This document shows positions 19,357 through 29,859 of a stretch of DNA of 36,842 nt, piece by piece. Each line of letters begins with the position of its first letter. Within the stretch, counting starts at the first letter, position 1. A program made the position numbers and the translations under genes. The notes under the pieces were generated by a model. The model ran no database searches. It had not been told where the DNA came from and was given only the letters and a program-made list of their open reading frames with translations. The stretch is from the NCBI RefSeq assembly GCF_000308595.1, contig NZ_BAGA01000032.1, forward strand, positions 1-36,842, given 5' to 3'. Source of the stretch: Nocardia higoensis NBRC 100133 (GTDB lineage: Bacteria; Actinomycetota; Actinomycetes; Mycobacteriales; Mycobacteriaceae).

Positions 19357-19608
19357 TCAGTCGTCGGCCGGAGAGCCTTCGGCGGCGATCGCCGCGAGCA
19401 GGCGGGCCCGTAATCCGGGCGGTGGGGCGGTGGCGGTGATCTCCGCCAGCGCGGCCAGGGCGTCCTGGGTGCGCAGTACTTCGGTGCGGAATCCCGCCCT
19501 GGCGGCGGGATTCTCGTCGTCGAGCGCTTCGTGCAAGGCGTGCTGGTCTTCGTCGTCGATCGATCCGAGCGCGACGGCGTGCGCGAGATCGATCCGGGCT
19601 TCGGTCAA
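19357..19608 (-). CDS. Short RskA-like anti-sigma factor domain (no membrane segment)
   Basis: An 83-residue protein placed directly after sigK. Its sequence (LAHAVALGSIDDEDQHALHEAL, then PAARAGFRTEVLRTQDALAAL and PPPGLRARLLAAI) follows the pattern of the cytosolic sigma-binding domain of RskA-type anti-sigma factors. Mycobacterial RskA goes on to a membrane helix and an outer domain (over 200 residues). Here a TGA follows at once and the downstream sequence encodes no hydrophobic segment in this frame. The protein would be soluble, unless the gene is truncated. It starts with TTG, one base after the sigK stop, the only possible start before an in-frame stop, so translation is probably coupled. 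The family call is from pattern and location. Confidence 0.72.
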   Translation of the reverse strand: MTEARIDLAHAVALGSIDDEDQHALHEALDDENPAARAGFRTEVLRTQDALAALAEITATAPPPGLRARLLAAIAAEGSPADD

Positions 19609-19609
19609 C

Positions 19610-20173
19610 TCACGTCACCCCCAAACTTTTCTTCAGTCGTGTCAAACCATCCCTGATCCGGGATTTCACGGTCGGCAACCCGACGCCGAGGTGCGCGGCG
19701 ACCTCGGCGTAGGTGCGCCCACCGTAGTAGGCCAGCGAGATGGCTTCGCGCTGGGTCTCGGTGAGGTCGGCCAGGCCGGCGAGCACAGCGCGTTGTTCGG
19801 CTCTGCGCTCGACTTCCTCGACGACCTCGTCGAACTCGTCGTCGCACGCCCGCGCCCCGTAGGCCGCTTCCCGCAGGGTGTGGGCCTGTTCGGCGCGGAC
19901 GCGATCGACCGCGCGCCGATGGGCGAGGGTCATCAGCCAGGTCATGGCCGAGCCGCGAGTGGGATCGAAATTGGCGGCGGTGCGCCATATCTGGAGGTAG
20001 ACCTCCTGTGTGGTCTCCTCCGCGTACCCCGGGTCCTGGAGCACCCGCAGCACCAGACCGAACACGCGTGAGCTCGTCCGGTCGTACAGTTCGGCGAAAG
20101 CGATCTGGTCGTCCTGGCCGCATCGGCGCAACAGCGCGGCTAGTTCGAGGCTTTCGGTCACACGTGCCGACAC
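19610..20173 (-). CDS. sigK: ECF RNA polymerase sigma factor SigK
   Basis: A 187-residue ECF sigma factor, the same length as recalled for M. tuberculosis SigK. Region 2 reads FAELYDRTSSRVFGLVLRVL, DPGYAEETTQEVYLQIWR and SAMTWLMTLAHRRAVDRVR. Region 4 shows LTETQREAISLAYYGGRTYAEVA and PTVKSRIRDGLTRLKKSLGV. These segments match SigK more closely than other ECF groups. The GTG at 20173 is chosen for length and the GGAG six bases before it; in-frame GTGs at 20161, 20185 and 20275 are alternatives. It is followed by a short RskA-like gene and lies downstream of whiB3 in the same direction. SigK responds to redox signals in mycobacteria; whether that holds here is inference. Confidence 0.88.
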   Translation of the reverse strand: MSARVTESLELAALLRRCGQDDQIAFAELYDRTSSRVFGLVLRVLQDPGYAEETTQEVYLQIWRTAANFDPTRGSAMTWLMTLAHRRAVDRVRAEQAHTLREAAYGARACDDEFDEVVEEVERRAEQRAVLAGLADLTETQREAISLAYYGGRTYAEVAAHLGVGLPTVKSRIRDGLTRLKKSLGVT

Positions 20174-20552
20174 CGCAGACTCCACACCTGGTGGGGTGGC
20201 TTCTCTTCGGATCGAGTCGCCCTCTGCGGCCGACGGCCGCGTCGTCACAACGCTCCATTCTGTGTCATCAGTCACTACGGTAGCGCGCCGGTATCGCCCG
20301 CGCACCCGAAGGGTGCCGGAAACCGTCAGTGGCTCAGCAATTTTGCGGCTATGTCTCGGCAACTCGCGACACGCCGTGCGTGTTACGAGCCGGCGACCCG
20401 GGGGACGCCCATAGTTGTCGGAAACATGGCCCGGCCCTCGACCCCGGGGACTGGGACGCCTCGGTGGCTCGGATACGGGGCCCGACCCGGCAGCGGGTCG
20501 GTTTCCGCAAGGCATTCGGCGCGGGTGCCGTGAGTGGATGGGTCGCGTTCTG
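20174..20552 (-). promoter_or_regulatory. Leader between whiB3 and sigK, with a small hairpin
   Basis: These 379 bases separate whiB3 from sigK on the minus strand. GCACCC-GAA-GGGTGC at 20302-20316 is a perfect 6-bp hairpin that could end whiB3 transcription or sit in the sigK leader. A GTG at 20275 would extend SigK by 34 residues, with no family support. I did not find a convincing SigK-type promoter by eye. Confidence 0.45.
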
Positions 20553-20846
20553 TCAGACAGCCATGCGGCGGCGATTGCGCCGGGCATGCAGTTCGCGTTC
20601 GGTCTCGGACATGCCACCCCAGATGCCGTAGGGCTCGCTCACCTTGAGCGCGTGGCTACGGCACTGCATCAGGACCGGGCAGGCGCGGCAGATCTCCTTG
20701 GCGCGCATCTCGCGCGCCGTGCGGGCACGGCCGCGTTCGCCGTCGGGGTGGAAGAAGACCGCCGAGTCCACACCGCGGCAGGAACCGCGCATCTGCCAGT
20801 CCCAGACGTCGGCGTTCGGTCCGGGGAGGTGGGTCGGCATGGGCAT
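20553..20846 (-). CDS. whiB3: WhiB-family iron-sulfur transcriptional regulator, WhiB3 type
   Basis: A 97-residue WhiB protein. Four cysteines (23, 53, 56, 62) in the C-x29-C-x2-C-x5-C pattern bind a [4Fe-4S] cluster. GIWGG (74-78) is the turn found in all WhiB proteins, and the C-terminus is basic (ARRNRRRMAV) for DNA contact. The opening LPGPNAD and the FFHPDGERGRAR block closely resemble mycobacterial WhiB3, a redox and lipid-metabolism regulator that binds the principal sigma factor. ATG at 20846 is chosen because aaggag lies six bases upstream. It lies next to sigK and is divergent from the gene at 21479. The WhiB family is certain and the WhiB3 subtype likely. Confidence 0.93.
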   Translation of the reverse strand: MPMPTHLPGPNADVWDWQMRGSCRGVDSAVFFHPDGERGRARTAREMRAKEICRACPVLMQCRSHALKVSEPYGIWGGMSETERELHARRNRRRMAV

Positions 20847-21478
20847 GGTGAACTCCTTGTGATGCGAGCTCGTCAGCGTCGTCGAGCAGTTGTTTTCTGC
20901 ACAGTCATCGGGTACGGCCCGATCGGCCGTGGCCGTGGGTCTCGCCGGGCGGGGAAGTCGCTGCAATTTCGCGCGGCGCCCGCCGTGGCGATGAGCTACG
21001 TTAGGGCCAGCCGTGAAATTCCGTCAATAGTTCGACGCACCGGCTTTCCGAATCGGAGAAGGCGAAATTTAACCTTCGTACTGTTTACATTCTTCCTTCA
21101 GTCCGGTAGTACTGGACGGTTGCCCGGTAGAACGCCAGGATGCGATCGCATTGTGTGTCCGCACGTAATCGCAGGTAGATCGCGGTTTTTAGGCCTTCTC
21201 ATGAGTTCGGTGGGCTCAAGTCCGACTTCGTGGTCGATCCGCGCCGGGTCGGCAAAACCGGGTTGAGCGGTATGTTTCAAGATGGCGTGAACGGTGCGCG
21301 CAGGTAAATTGCGGGAAACGGATGTGAATTCCCGAGGATGTCGGTCGCGCTACTCGTCCGTGAGTTTTACCGGATAGAAACATGCCTCCGGAGCGGAAAT
21401 GCTGAATGTTTGCGGAGCGGGCTGTGGCGGTTTCGGTGGCGGCTGGGCGCCGGTGTGCTCCGGGTTACGCTGCGGCCC
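20847..21478. promoter_or_regulatory. AT-richer divergent regulatory region upstream of whiB3
   Basis: This 632-bp stretch between whiB3 and the plus-strand gene at 21479 is clearly richer in A and T (especially 20990-21400) than the rest of the window and holds no supported gene. GTCCGGTAGTACTGGAC at 21101-21117 is a 17-bp palindrome with one mismatched pair, a candidate operator. A long upstream region fits the complex regulation known for whiB3 genes. A small RNA cannot be excluded. Reading frames here are short and lack family features. Confidence 0.5.
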
Positions 21479-22357
21479 GTGTTCGTACCAGTTCCGTCAG
21501 CGGATCCTCGATTCGAAGTCCTCGCCGACGCGGCGTTCGGCGGCCGTCCGGCCCTGGCCGCTGCCGGGTTGCCGGCCCTCTCGGACCCTCTCGCCACCTG
21601 GATGCGGGCCGTCGCGCTCGGTGGTCAGGGCCATTACGCGGCTGCCAGAGCGGAGCTGACGCGGCTGCTGCGCGATCGGCCCGGTCCGGTGCTCTCGTCG
21701 CTGGCCGCGAGCACGACGGGTTCGCTGTTGCGTCAGTTGGGCTGGCACGCCGCGGCTTCCGGGTGGGACGGCCGGGCCGCGGCGGCGGTGCTGCCGGGGC
21801 TGGCGGTCGCGGACCCGGCGCCCGGTGCGACGGCGCCGGACCGGGTGGATGCCGCTTGTGACGCGCTCACCGGCCTGGCGGCCGACGCGCTCGGCCTCGG
21901 CCGGCTGGCACTGGCCGGCCGGCTGCTCGAACGCGCCCGTGCCCTGCTCGGCGACGACGAGACCGTGCGGGTGCGTGCCAGGATCCGGCTGTGCTGGGTC
22001 GCCGCCGAGACCGCCCTGGCAGGTGGTGATGCCGCCAGGGCGCTTCCGCACGCGGAAGCCGGCCTGCGGCTGGCCGAGACGGGGCCCTCGGTGCGGCACC
22101 GGATCAAGTCCGCCTTGCTCGTCGCCGCCGCCACCGCGGCTTCCGGAGACCACGACCGTGCCGCTGTGCTGGCCGAGGGGGTCGCCGAGCGTGCGGGCGA
22201 GCACGGGCTGCTGCCGCTGAGGTGGGCCACCGCCATGCTCACCTCCGGTGTGGCGGCGACGCCGCGGGGACGGACTTCGGCGACGGTGGAAGCGAATTCG
22301 TGCGAACGGATGATCTTGCAGCTGGGCGGCCGGTTCCGACCGGCCGGGACGTGCTGA
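21479..22357 (+). CDS. Helical repeat (TPR-like) hypothetical protein, Rv3415c-like position
   Basis: A protein of about 292 residues, rich in Ala and Leu, with helix pairs spaced like tetratricopeptide repeats (for example MRAVALGGQGHYAAARAEL, and later AETALAGGDAARALPHAEAG). There is no signal peptide or membrane segment. A conserved hypothetical protein of similar size (Rv3415c) occupies the same place between whiB3 and sigD in M. tuberculosis, and I believe this is its counterpart; the match is from position and pattern only. The start is unsure. The GTG at 21479 lies just ahead of the DPRFEVLADAAFGG segment, but has no strong ribosome binding site, and the frame is open to 21338. It lies 157 bases before sigD in the same direction. 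Function unknown. Confidence 0.72.
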   Translation: MFVPVPSADPRFEVLADAAFGGRPALAAAGLPALSDPLATWMRAVALGGQGHYAAARAELTRLLRDRPGPVLSSLAASTTGSLLRQLGWHAAASGWDGRAAAAVLPGLAVADPAPGATAPDRVDAACDALTGLAADALGLGRLALAGRLLERARALLGDDETVRVRARIRLCWVAAETALAGGDAARALPHAEAGLRLAETGPSVRHRIKSALLVAAATAASGDHDRAAVLAEGVAERAGEHGLLPLRWATAMLTSGVAATPRGRTSATVEANSCERMILQLGGRFRPAGTC

Positions 22358-22514
22358 AAGTCACTTCCAGGCCGCTGGAGGTTGTAGCCACAAGTGACCA
22401 CGGTGGTCGGGTCGGGGCCCGGTGTCGCTATTGTTGTCTCGTTCCGCCGGTTCGGCGGAAGCACCGTCTCACTCGCAGACCGTGCCACTCGTAACGCCAG
22501 GAATATCTCTGACG

Positions 22515-23093
22515 ATGACGCAAACGGGCGAAGAGTTGGACCTCGCCGTCACTGCCGCTGCGCAGGGCGACAGGACTGCTCTAGCTCGGGTACTGGAGTT
22601 GGTCCGTCCGCTCGTTGTCCGCTACTGCCGCGCGCGTATCGGCGCGGCCGAACGTGGCCAGCTCTCCGCGGACGACGTCGCGCAGGAGGTATGTCTGGCT
22701 GTGATGACAGCCTTGCCCAGGTATCAGGACCAGGGCAGGCCCTTCATGGCCTTCGTATACGGAATCGCTTCGCACAAGGTCGCCGACGCCCATCGCAACG
22801 CCGCCCGTAACAAGGCGGAGGCAATGGCCGAAGTACCAGATGTCATATCCACCGACCAAGGTCCGGAACAGCGAGCTCTCGAATCGGAGACGAGCAGGCA
22901 GATGAACCGTCTGCTCGCGACTCTGCCCGAAAAACATCGGGAGATCCTGGTCCTGCGCTTGGTCATGGGTTTGTCAGCGGAGGAAACCGCAGCCGCCGTG
23001 GGCAGTACGGCGGGGGCGATTCGGGTTGCCCAGCACAGGGCGCTCGCAAAACTCAAGGCACAAGTGGCGAGGGCAGGTGAAATGTATGGCTAG
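22515..23093 (+). CDS. sigD: ECF-type RNA polymerase sigma factor SigD
   Basis: A 192-residue ECF sigma factor. Region 2 spans LSADDVAQEVCLAVMTALPRY and FMAFVYGIASHKVADAHR, the second being characteristic of SigD. After an acidic linker, region 4 shows LPEKHREILVLRLVMGLSAEETA and GAIRVAQHRALAKLK. The ATG at 22515 (MTQTGEELDL) gives a normal length; its ribosome binding site is weak and the frame is open further upstream to 22422. The stop overlaps the start of the anti-sigma gene rsdA by eight bases. In M. tuberculosis SigD is released by ClpP-dependent breakdown of RsdA during starvation; the pairing is seen here, the mechanism inferred. Confidence 0.93.
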   Translation: MTQTGEELDLAVTAAAQGDRTALARVLELVRPLVVRYCRARIGAAERGQLSADDVAQEVCLAVMTALPRYQDQGRPFMAFVYGIASHKVADAHRNAARNKAEAMAEVPDVISTDQGPEQRALESETSRQMNRLLATLPEKHREILVLRLVMGLSAEETAAAVGSTAGAIRVAQHRALAKLKAQVARAGEMYG

Positions 23094-24183
23094 GGATGGC
23101 GAGCGCGGTCGGGGCGACTGGAAGGCGCGGCGCGGATCGCGGAACAGCGGTCCCTACGCCGGGGATGCCGGTGATGCCGGACCGGTGGATATCGCCGCGG
23201 TGCGCCGCGACGATGCGCTGATCGACGCCATCGTGAGTGGCGGTCCGGTACAGACCGACAGCGCGGAGGAATTCCAGCTCGCGACGCTTCTCGCGGACTG
23301 GCGGACCGAGCTGATCGAGCCACCGATGCCGGGCGCACCCGACCTGGACGCGGTTGTCGCCGCGGTCAACCAGGAGATCGGGGCCCGGAAGGTCCGTGTC
23401 GGCGCCCAGGCACGTGGGAAGCTTCGACTGCTGTACCCCATCACGGGAGCGGCCGCCGCTCTCGCGCTGATCATCGGCGGCACCACCGCCTTCTCCTACA
23501 GCGCGGAGCCGGGCGATCCGCTGTGGCGGGTGAAGGAGGTCGTGTTCAGCGAGCAGGCCCAGACCACCGTCGTGCAACGCGCCGACAGCCAGCTGACCCA
23601 GGCGGAACAGGCGCTGGCGCAAGGCGACGTGAGCCAGGCCGCGGCTCTGCTCGAACGCGCGCAGACCAATGTGGGCCAGGTCAGCGACGGTGACAAGAAG
23701 CAGGAGCTGCAACGCTCCTGGCAGCAGTTGCTGGCCGGCCTGCGCGACAAGTCTCCGGAGTTGGCGACGCGGCTGGAGCAGACGGTGCAGCCGTCCACCG
23801 CGCCCAAGCCCGGCGGATCGGTCACGGTGGACCCCAGCACCGGCAACACTGTGACGATGCTGCCGCCGAACCAGGGCACGACGAAACCCTCGAATCCGAC
23901 CCAGGCGGGCGAGCCTTCGGAGACGCCGGGCACGACGATCGAGCCGACCGGCCCGTCCACTCCGCCCTCTGCCGAGCCGCCGGTCACCAATCTGCCGGGC
24001 ACCATTCCGCCGACCACGAATCCGCCGACGAACGAGAATCCGCCGACCACCGCACCGAGCAATGGTGGTGGTCTGCCCTCGGAGATCATCCCGACACTCC
24101 CGTCCGGCGGTATTCAGCTGCCGTCACAGATCCCGACGGACCTGCTGCCGCCCGGCGTGCTGTCGCCGGCGCCGACCAGCTGA
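23086..24183 (+). CDS. rsdA: Anti-sigma-D factor RsdA with Pro/Thr-rich outer region
   Basis: A 365-residue single-pass membrane protein that should hold SigD inactive. The sigma-binding segment (about 33-85) contains VDIAAVRRDDALIDAI and LATLLADWRTEL, the pattern of RsdA. A membrane helix lies at about 117-137 (ITGAAAALALIIGGTTAF). It is followed by a helical region with AEPGDPLWRVKE and EQALAQGDVSQAAALLERAQ, then about 150 residues rich in Pro and Thr, predicted to be outside the membrane. The ATG at 23086 overlaps the end of sigD, so the two are made together. A strong hairpin follows the stop. The Pro/Thr-rich tail may reach into the cell wall. Confidence 0.92.
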   Translation: MARDGERGRGDWKARRGSRNSGPYAGDAGDAGPVDIAAVRRDDALIDAIVSGGPVQTDSAEEFQLATLLADWRTELIEPPMPGAPDLDAVVAAVNQEIGARKVRVGAQARGKLRLLYPITGAAAALALIIGGTTAFSYSAEPGDPLWRVKEVVFSEQAQTTVVQRADSQLTQAEQALAQGDVSQAAALLERAQTNVGQVSDGDKKQELQRSWQQLLAGLRDKSPELATRLEQTVQPSTAPKPGGSVTVDPSTGNTVTMLPPNQGTTKPSNPTQAGEPSETPGTTIEPTGPSTPPSAEPPVTNLPGTIPPTTNPPTNENPPTTAPSNGGGLPSEIIPTLPSGGIQLPSQIPTDLLPPGVLSPAPTS

Positions 24184-24203
24184 CGGATCCATCTCCAGAA
24201 CTC

Positions 24204-24239
24204 GTGAGAACCGATCGCCGACCGGCGGTCGGTTCTCAC
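24204..24239 (+). terminator. Hairpin terminator after rsdA
   Basis: GTGAGAACCGA pairs perfectly with TCGGTTCTCAC, continued by a T-G pair and CGCC/GGCG around a GACC loop, starting 20 bases after the rsdA stop. No long T-run follows. It closes the sigD-rsdA unit. The 181 bases up to the end of the convergent gene at 24421 show nothing else. Confidence 0.8.
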
Positions 24240-24420
24240 GTTCAAGGGGTGTCTGCCGGAGACTTCCCGGCCGGGAACTCCTGGCCACGCGGCTTCTCGC
24301 GCCGTGCGGTTGTGCGGACCGCGGCGGGGAGAGCGGGCAGGGAAACGCCCGTTGGCGAGCGTGCATCAGCGAGCCGGGAGGAGGGCCCGGCGAATCACCC
24401 CGCCGTGGGCGGGGCGGGAC

Positions 24421-26605
<2,185 letters not shown>

Positions 26606-26615
26606 CGCTCGCGCC

Positions 26616-26652
26616 GACGGCCGGAACCCGCCGAGACCGGGGTCCGGCCGTC
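26616..26652 (+). terminator. Hairpin after guaB
   Basis: GACGGCCGGA and TCCGGCCGTC form a perfect 10-bp stem, extended inside by CCC/GGG across one mismatch, beginning 11 bases after the guaB stop. There is no T-run, so it may reduce rather than stop reading into guaB3, which starts 170 bases further on. Confidence 0.65.
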
Positions 26653-26821
26653 ACTGCTGTGCGCGATAGTCTCTGACCGGCGCGAGACTGCGAGAACCAG
26701 CACGCTCGCGACACCCCGCGTTCCGGCGGGTGGGTCGACAACGAGCACCGTTCGCGAGGATTCGGGGGCCGCGAACACGCCGCGAGGCAGCGGCACTTCC
26801 GATACCGAAAGGACAACGCAC

Positions 26822-27988
26822 GTGCGCGACATGGTCGAGATCGGCATGGGCCGGACGGCCCGGCGTACCTACGAACTGGACGATGTGGACATCGTTCCTT
26901 CGCGGCGGACCCGCTCGTCGAAGCAGGTCTCGCTGGGCTGGCAGCTCGACGCCTACCGCTTCGAGATCCCGCTGGTGACGCATCCGACCGACGCGCTGGT
27001 GTCGCCGAAGCTGGCCGTGGAGCTGGGCAGGCTGGGCGGGCTCGGCGTCATCAACGGCGAGGGCCTGTGGGCCAGGCACGCCGATGTCGAGGCCAAGATC
27101 GAGCAGCTGACCGACCTGGCCGAGCGGGGGCAGTACGAGCGCGCGGTGGCCTTCCTGCAGCAGTTGCACGCCGCGCCGCTGCAGCCGGACCTGCTGGCCG
27201 CCGCGGTGGCCGAGGTGCGCGCCGCCGGAGTGACCGTGTCGGTGCGGGTGAGCCCGCAGAACGCGCGCGCGTTCACCCCCGGCCTGGTGCAGGCCGGGAT
27301 CGACCTGCTGGTGGTGCACGGCACCATCATCTCCGCCGAGCACGTCGGCGACGGCGAGCCGCTGAACCTGAAGACCTTCATCGCCGAACTCGACGTGCCC
27401 GTGGTGGCGGGCGGCGTGAGCGACCATCGCACCGCGCTGCATCTGATGCGCACCGGCGCGGCGGGCGTGATCGTGGGCTACGGCTCGTTCCCCGGCGCCA
27501 CGACGACCGGCGAGGTGCTCGGTATCGGTGTGCCGATGGCCACCGCGATCGCCGACGCGGCCGCCGCGCGCCGCGACTACCTGGACGAGACCGGCGGCCG
27601 GTATGTGCACGTGATCGCCGACGGCGACATCGCGACCTCGGGTCACCTGGCCAAGGCCATCGCCTGCGGCGCCGACGCGGCGATGCTCGGCGTGCCGCTG
27701 GCCGTGGCCGCGGAAGCGCCCGGCCGGGGCTGGTACTGGCCCTCGGCGGCCGCGCATCCTTCGGTGCCGCGCGGCTCGCTGTTGCAGGTCGAGGACCTGA
27801 GCTGGAACGCGGACGAGCAGTCGAGCGGCGAGCCCGCCCGGCCCAGCCTGGAGCAGGTGCTGTTCGGCCCGTCCGATGATCCGTTCGGCTCGCTCAACCT
27901 GGTCGGCGGCCTGCGCCGTTCGATGGCCAAGGCCGGCTACTCCGATCTCAAGGAGTTCCAGAAGGTCGGCTTGAGTGTGCGGGCCTGA
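26822..27988 (+). CDS. guaB3: GuaB3 family IMP dehydrogenase-related protein
   Basis: A 388-residue TIM-barrel protein of the GuaB3 group, which is found in actinobacteria and cyanobacteria beside the true IMPDH. It begins MRDMVEIGMGRTARRTYELDD, lacks CBS domains, and matches mycobacterial GuaB3 along its length (PSRRTRSSK, RFEIPLVTHPTDALVSP, VVAGGVSDHRTALHLMRTGAAGVIVGYGS, NLVGGLRRSMAKAGY). Where IMPDH has the catalytic Cys (GSICTTR), the corresponding stretch here reads HGTIISAEHVG with no Cys. It may therefore not be an IMPDH. I recall reports of GMP-reductase-type activity for a cyanobacterial GuaB3, but the role here is not fixed. The GTG start at 26822 lies 61 codons before the first barrel motifs of the C-terminal half, as in relatives. 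guaA follows after 61 bases. Confidence 0.94.
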   Translation: MRDMVEIGMGRTARRTYELDDVDIVPSRRTRSSKQVSLGWQLDAYRFEIPLVTHPTDALVSPKLAVELGRLGGLGVINGEGLWARHADVEAKIEQLTDLAERGQYERAVAFLQQLHAAPLQPDLLAAAVAEVRAAGVTVSVRVSPQNARAFTPGLVQAGIDLLVVHGTIISAEHVGDGEPLNLKTFIAELDVPVVAGGVSDHRTALHLMRTGAAGVIVGYGSFPGATTTGEVLGIGVPMATAIADAAAARRDYLDETGGRYVHVIADGDIATSGHLAKAIACGADAAMLGVPLAVAAEAPGRGWYWPSAAAHPSVPRGSLLQVEDLSWNADEQSSGEPARPSLEQVLFGPSDDPFGSLNLVGGLRRSMAKAGYSDLKEFQKVGLSVRA

Positions 27989-28049
27989 CCTGGCACGCAC
28001 CGGGGATGCCCGTGCGCTGCGGCGCCGGGCGCCTCACTAGACTGAGCCG

Positions 28050-29624
28050 GTGGCAGAATCCCAGAGACCGGTCCTCGTCATCGACTTCGGCGCCCAATAC
28101 GCCCAGCTGATCGCCCGCCGGGTTCGTGAGGCGAGCGTCTACTCCGAGGTGGTTCCGCACACCGTCTCGGTGGAGGAGATCGCCGAGCGCAAGCCGCTCG
28201 CGGTGATTCTGTCCGGCGGTCCGTCGAGCGTGTACGCCGAGGGCGCGCCGCAGCTGGATCCGCAACTGTTCGATCTGGGCCTGCCGGTCTTCGGCATCTG
28301 CTATGGCTTCCAGGCGATGGCGCAGGCGCTGGGCGGCACCGTCACCCACACCGGCACCCGCGAGTACGGCCGCACCGAGCTCAATATCGACGGCGGTCTG
28401 CTGCACGGCGGCCTGCCCACCGTCCAGCCGGTGTGGATGAGCCACGGCGACGCGGTCACCGACGCTCCCGAGGGATTCGACGTCACCGGCACGACCGCGG
28501 GCGCCCCGGTCGCGGCCTTCGAGGACCGGGCGCGCAGGCTCGCCGGTGTGCAGTACCACCCCGAGGTGCTGCATTCCCCGCACGGTCAGCAGGTGCTCAG
28601 TCGCTTCCTGCACGAGCTGGCCGGCATCCCGGCCGCTTGGACGCCCGCGAATATCGCCGAGAGCCTGATCGAACAGGTCCGTGAGCAGATCGGCGACGGC
28701 CACGCCATCTGTGGCCTGTCCGGCGGCGTGGACAGCGCGGTCGCCGCCGCGCTGGTGCAGCGCGCCATCGGCGACCGGCTGACCTGTGTGTTCGTCGATC
28801 ACGGCCTGTTGCGGGCCGGGGAACGCGAGCAGGTGCAGCAGGATTTCGTCGCCTCGACCGGGGCCAAGCTGGTGACCGTCGACGCGGTGGACAAGTTCCT
28901 CGGCGAGCTGTCGGGCGTGACCGATCCCGAGCAGAAGCGCAAGATCATCGGCCGCGAGTTCATCCGCTCGTTCGAGGACGCCGTGCGCGAGATCGTCACC
29001 GAGCAGGGCGCCGCCGAGGGCGCGATGCCGAAGGTGGAGTTCCTGGTGCAGGGCACGCTCTACCCGGATGTGGTGGAATCCGGCGGCGGCGCGGGCACCG
29101 CGAACATCAAATCGCACCACAATGTCGGCGGTCTGCCCGAGGATCTCGAGTTCGACCTGGTCGAGCCGCTGCGCCTGCTGTTCAAGGACGAGGTGCGCGC
29201 GGTCGGGCGGGAGCTGGGGCTGCCCGAGGAGATCGTGTCCCGCCAGCCGTTCCCCGGCCCCGGTCTGGCGATCCGCATCATCGGAGCGGTCGACTCCGAG
29301 CGGCTGGAGACGCTGCGTCAGGCCGACGCGATCGCTCGTGAGGAGCTGACCGCGGCCGGGCTGGACGGTCAGATCTGGCAGTGCCCGGTGGTGTTGCTGG
29401 CCGATGTGCGCAGCGTCGGCGTGCAGGGCGACGGCCGCACCTACGGTCATCCGATCGTGTTGCGCCCGGTCTCCAGCGAGGACGCGATGACGGCGGACTG
29501 GACCCGCCTGCCCTACGAGGTGCTCGAACGCATCTCGACCCGGATCACCAACGAGGTGGCCGAGGTGAACCGGGTCGTGCTGGACGTGACCAGCAAGCCG
29601 CCGGGCACCATCGAGTGGGAGTGA
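28050..29624 (+). CDS. guaA: GMP synthase (glutamine-hydrolysing)
   Basis: GuaA aminates XMP to GMP using glutamine and ATP. The 524-residue chain has a class I glutaminase domain with the triad Cys84 (GICYG), His170 and Glu172 (QYHPEV). An ATP pyrophosphatase domain with the P-loop SGGVDS (224-229) follows, then the dimerisation domain with [13 protein letters not shown] and KPPGTIEWE at the end. The start is a GTG at 28050. It lies 61 bases after guaB3, so the two are probably read together. In M. tuberculosis a cholesterol-oxidase gene and others lie between guaB3 and guaA; here they are adjacent. Firm call. Confidence 0.98.
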   Translation: MAESQRPVLVIDFGAQYAQLIARRVREASVYSEVVPHTVSVEEIAERKPLAVILSGGPSSVYAEGAPQLDPQLFDLGLPVFGICYGFQAMAQALGGTVTHTGTREYGRTELNIDGGLLHGGLPTVQPVWMSHGDAVTDAPEGFDVTGTTAGAPVAAFEDRARRLAGVQYHPEVLHSPHGQQVLSRFLHELAGIPAAWTPANIAESLIEQVREQIGDGHAICGLSGGVDSAVAAALVQRAIGDRLTCVFVDHGLLRAGEREQVQQDFVASTGAKLVTVDAVDKFLGELSGVTDPEQKRKIIGREFIRSFEDAVREIVTEQGAAEGAMPKVEFLVQGTLYPDVVESGGGAGTANIKSHHNVGGLPEDLEFDLVEPLRLLFKDEVRAVGRELGLPEEIVSRQPFPGPGLAIRIIGAVDSERLETLRQADAIAREELTAAGLDGQIWQCPVVLLADVRSVGVQGDGRTYGHPIVLRPVSSEDAMTADWTRLPYEVLERISTRITNEVAEVNRVVLDVTSKPPGTIEWE

Positions 29625-29646
29625 CGGCGCCCGGCGGTCCGCGGCG

Positions 29647-29859
29647 CTAACTCCTGCGGCGGGGGCTGATCACCAGCAGCAGGCCGATGACGATCGCGCC
29701 GATCACCAGCACCCAGCCGAGGGACAAGGCGCCGCCCACGGTCGCGGCGCCGCCCGCCAGTCCCCAGATGCTGATGATCAGCGCCACGACTCCCGTGATC
29801 AGCAGCGAGGCGGAGATTCGGCCGTGGCGTGCGCTCTCGGTGTCCTTGTGTTCAGTCAC
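29647..29859 (-). CDS. Small two-TM membrane protein
   Basis: A 70-residue membrane protein. After a charged start (TEHKDTESARHGR), two hydrophobic helices (about 17-40 and 46-65) are joined by a Gly-rich turn, and the chain ends SPRRRS. The GTG at 29859 has ggagg six bases upstream and overlaps the end of the PspC/toastrack gene by eight bases, so the two are translationally coupled and probably act together. Small two-TM proteins of this kind occur beside LiaF/PspC-like envelope-stress proteins, and that is the likely setting. It converges on guaA. No specific function can be given. Confidence 0.82.
   Translation of the reverse strand: MTEHKDTESARHGRISASLLITGVVALIISIWGLAGGAATVGGALSLGWVLVIGAIVIGLLLVISPRRRS

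Noticed and set aside
21098..21280. 60-codon minus-strand frame upstream of whiB3
   Set aside because: Short, no ribosome binding site or recognisable feature, and lies in an AT-richer control region.
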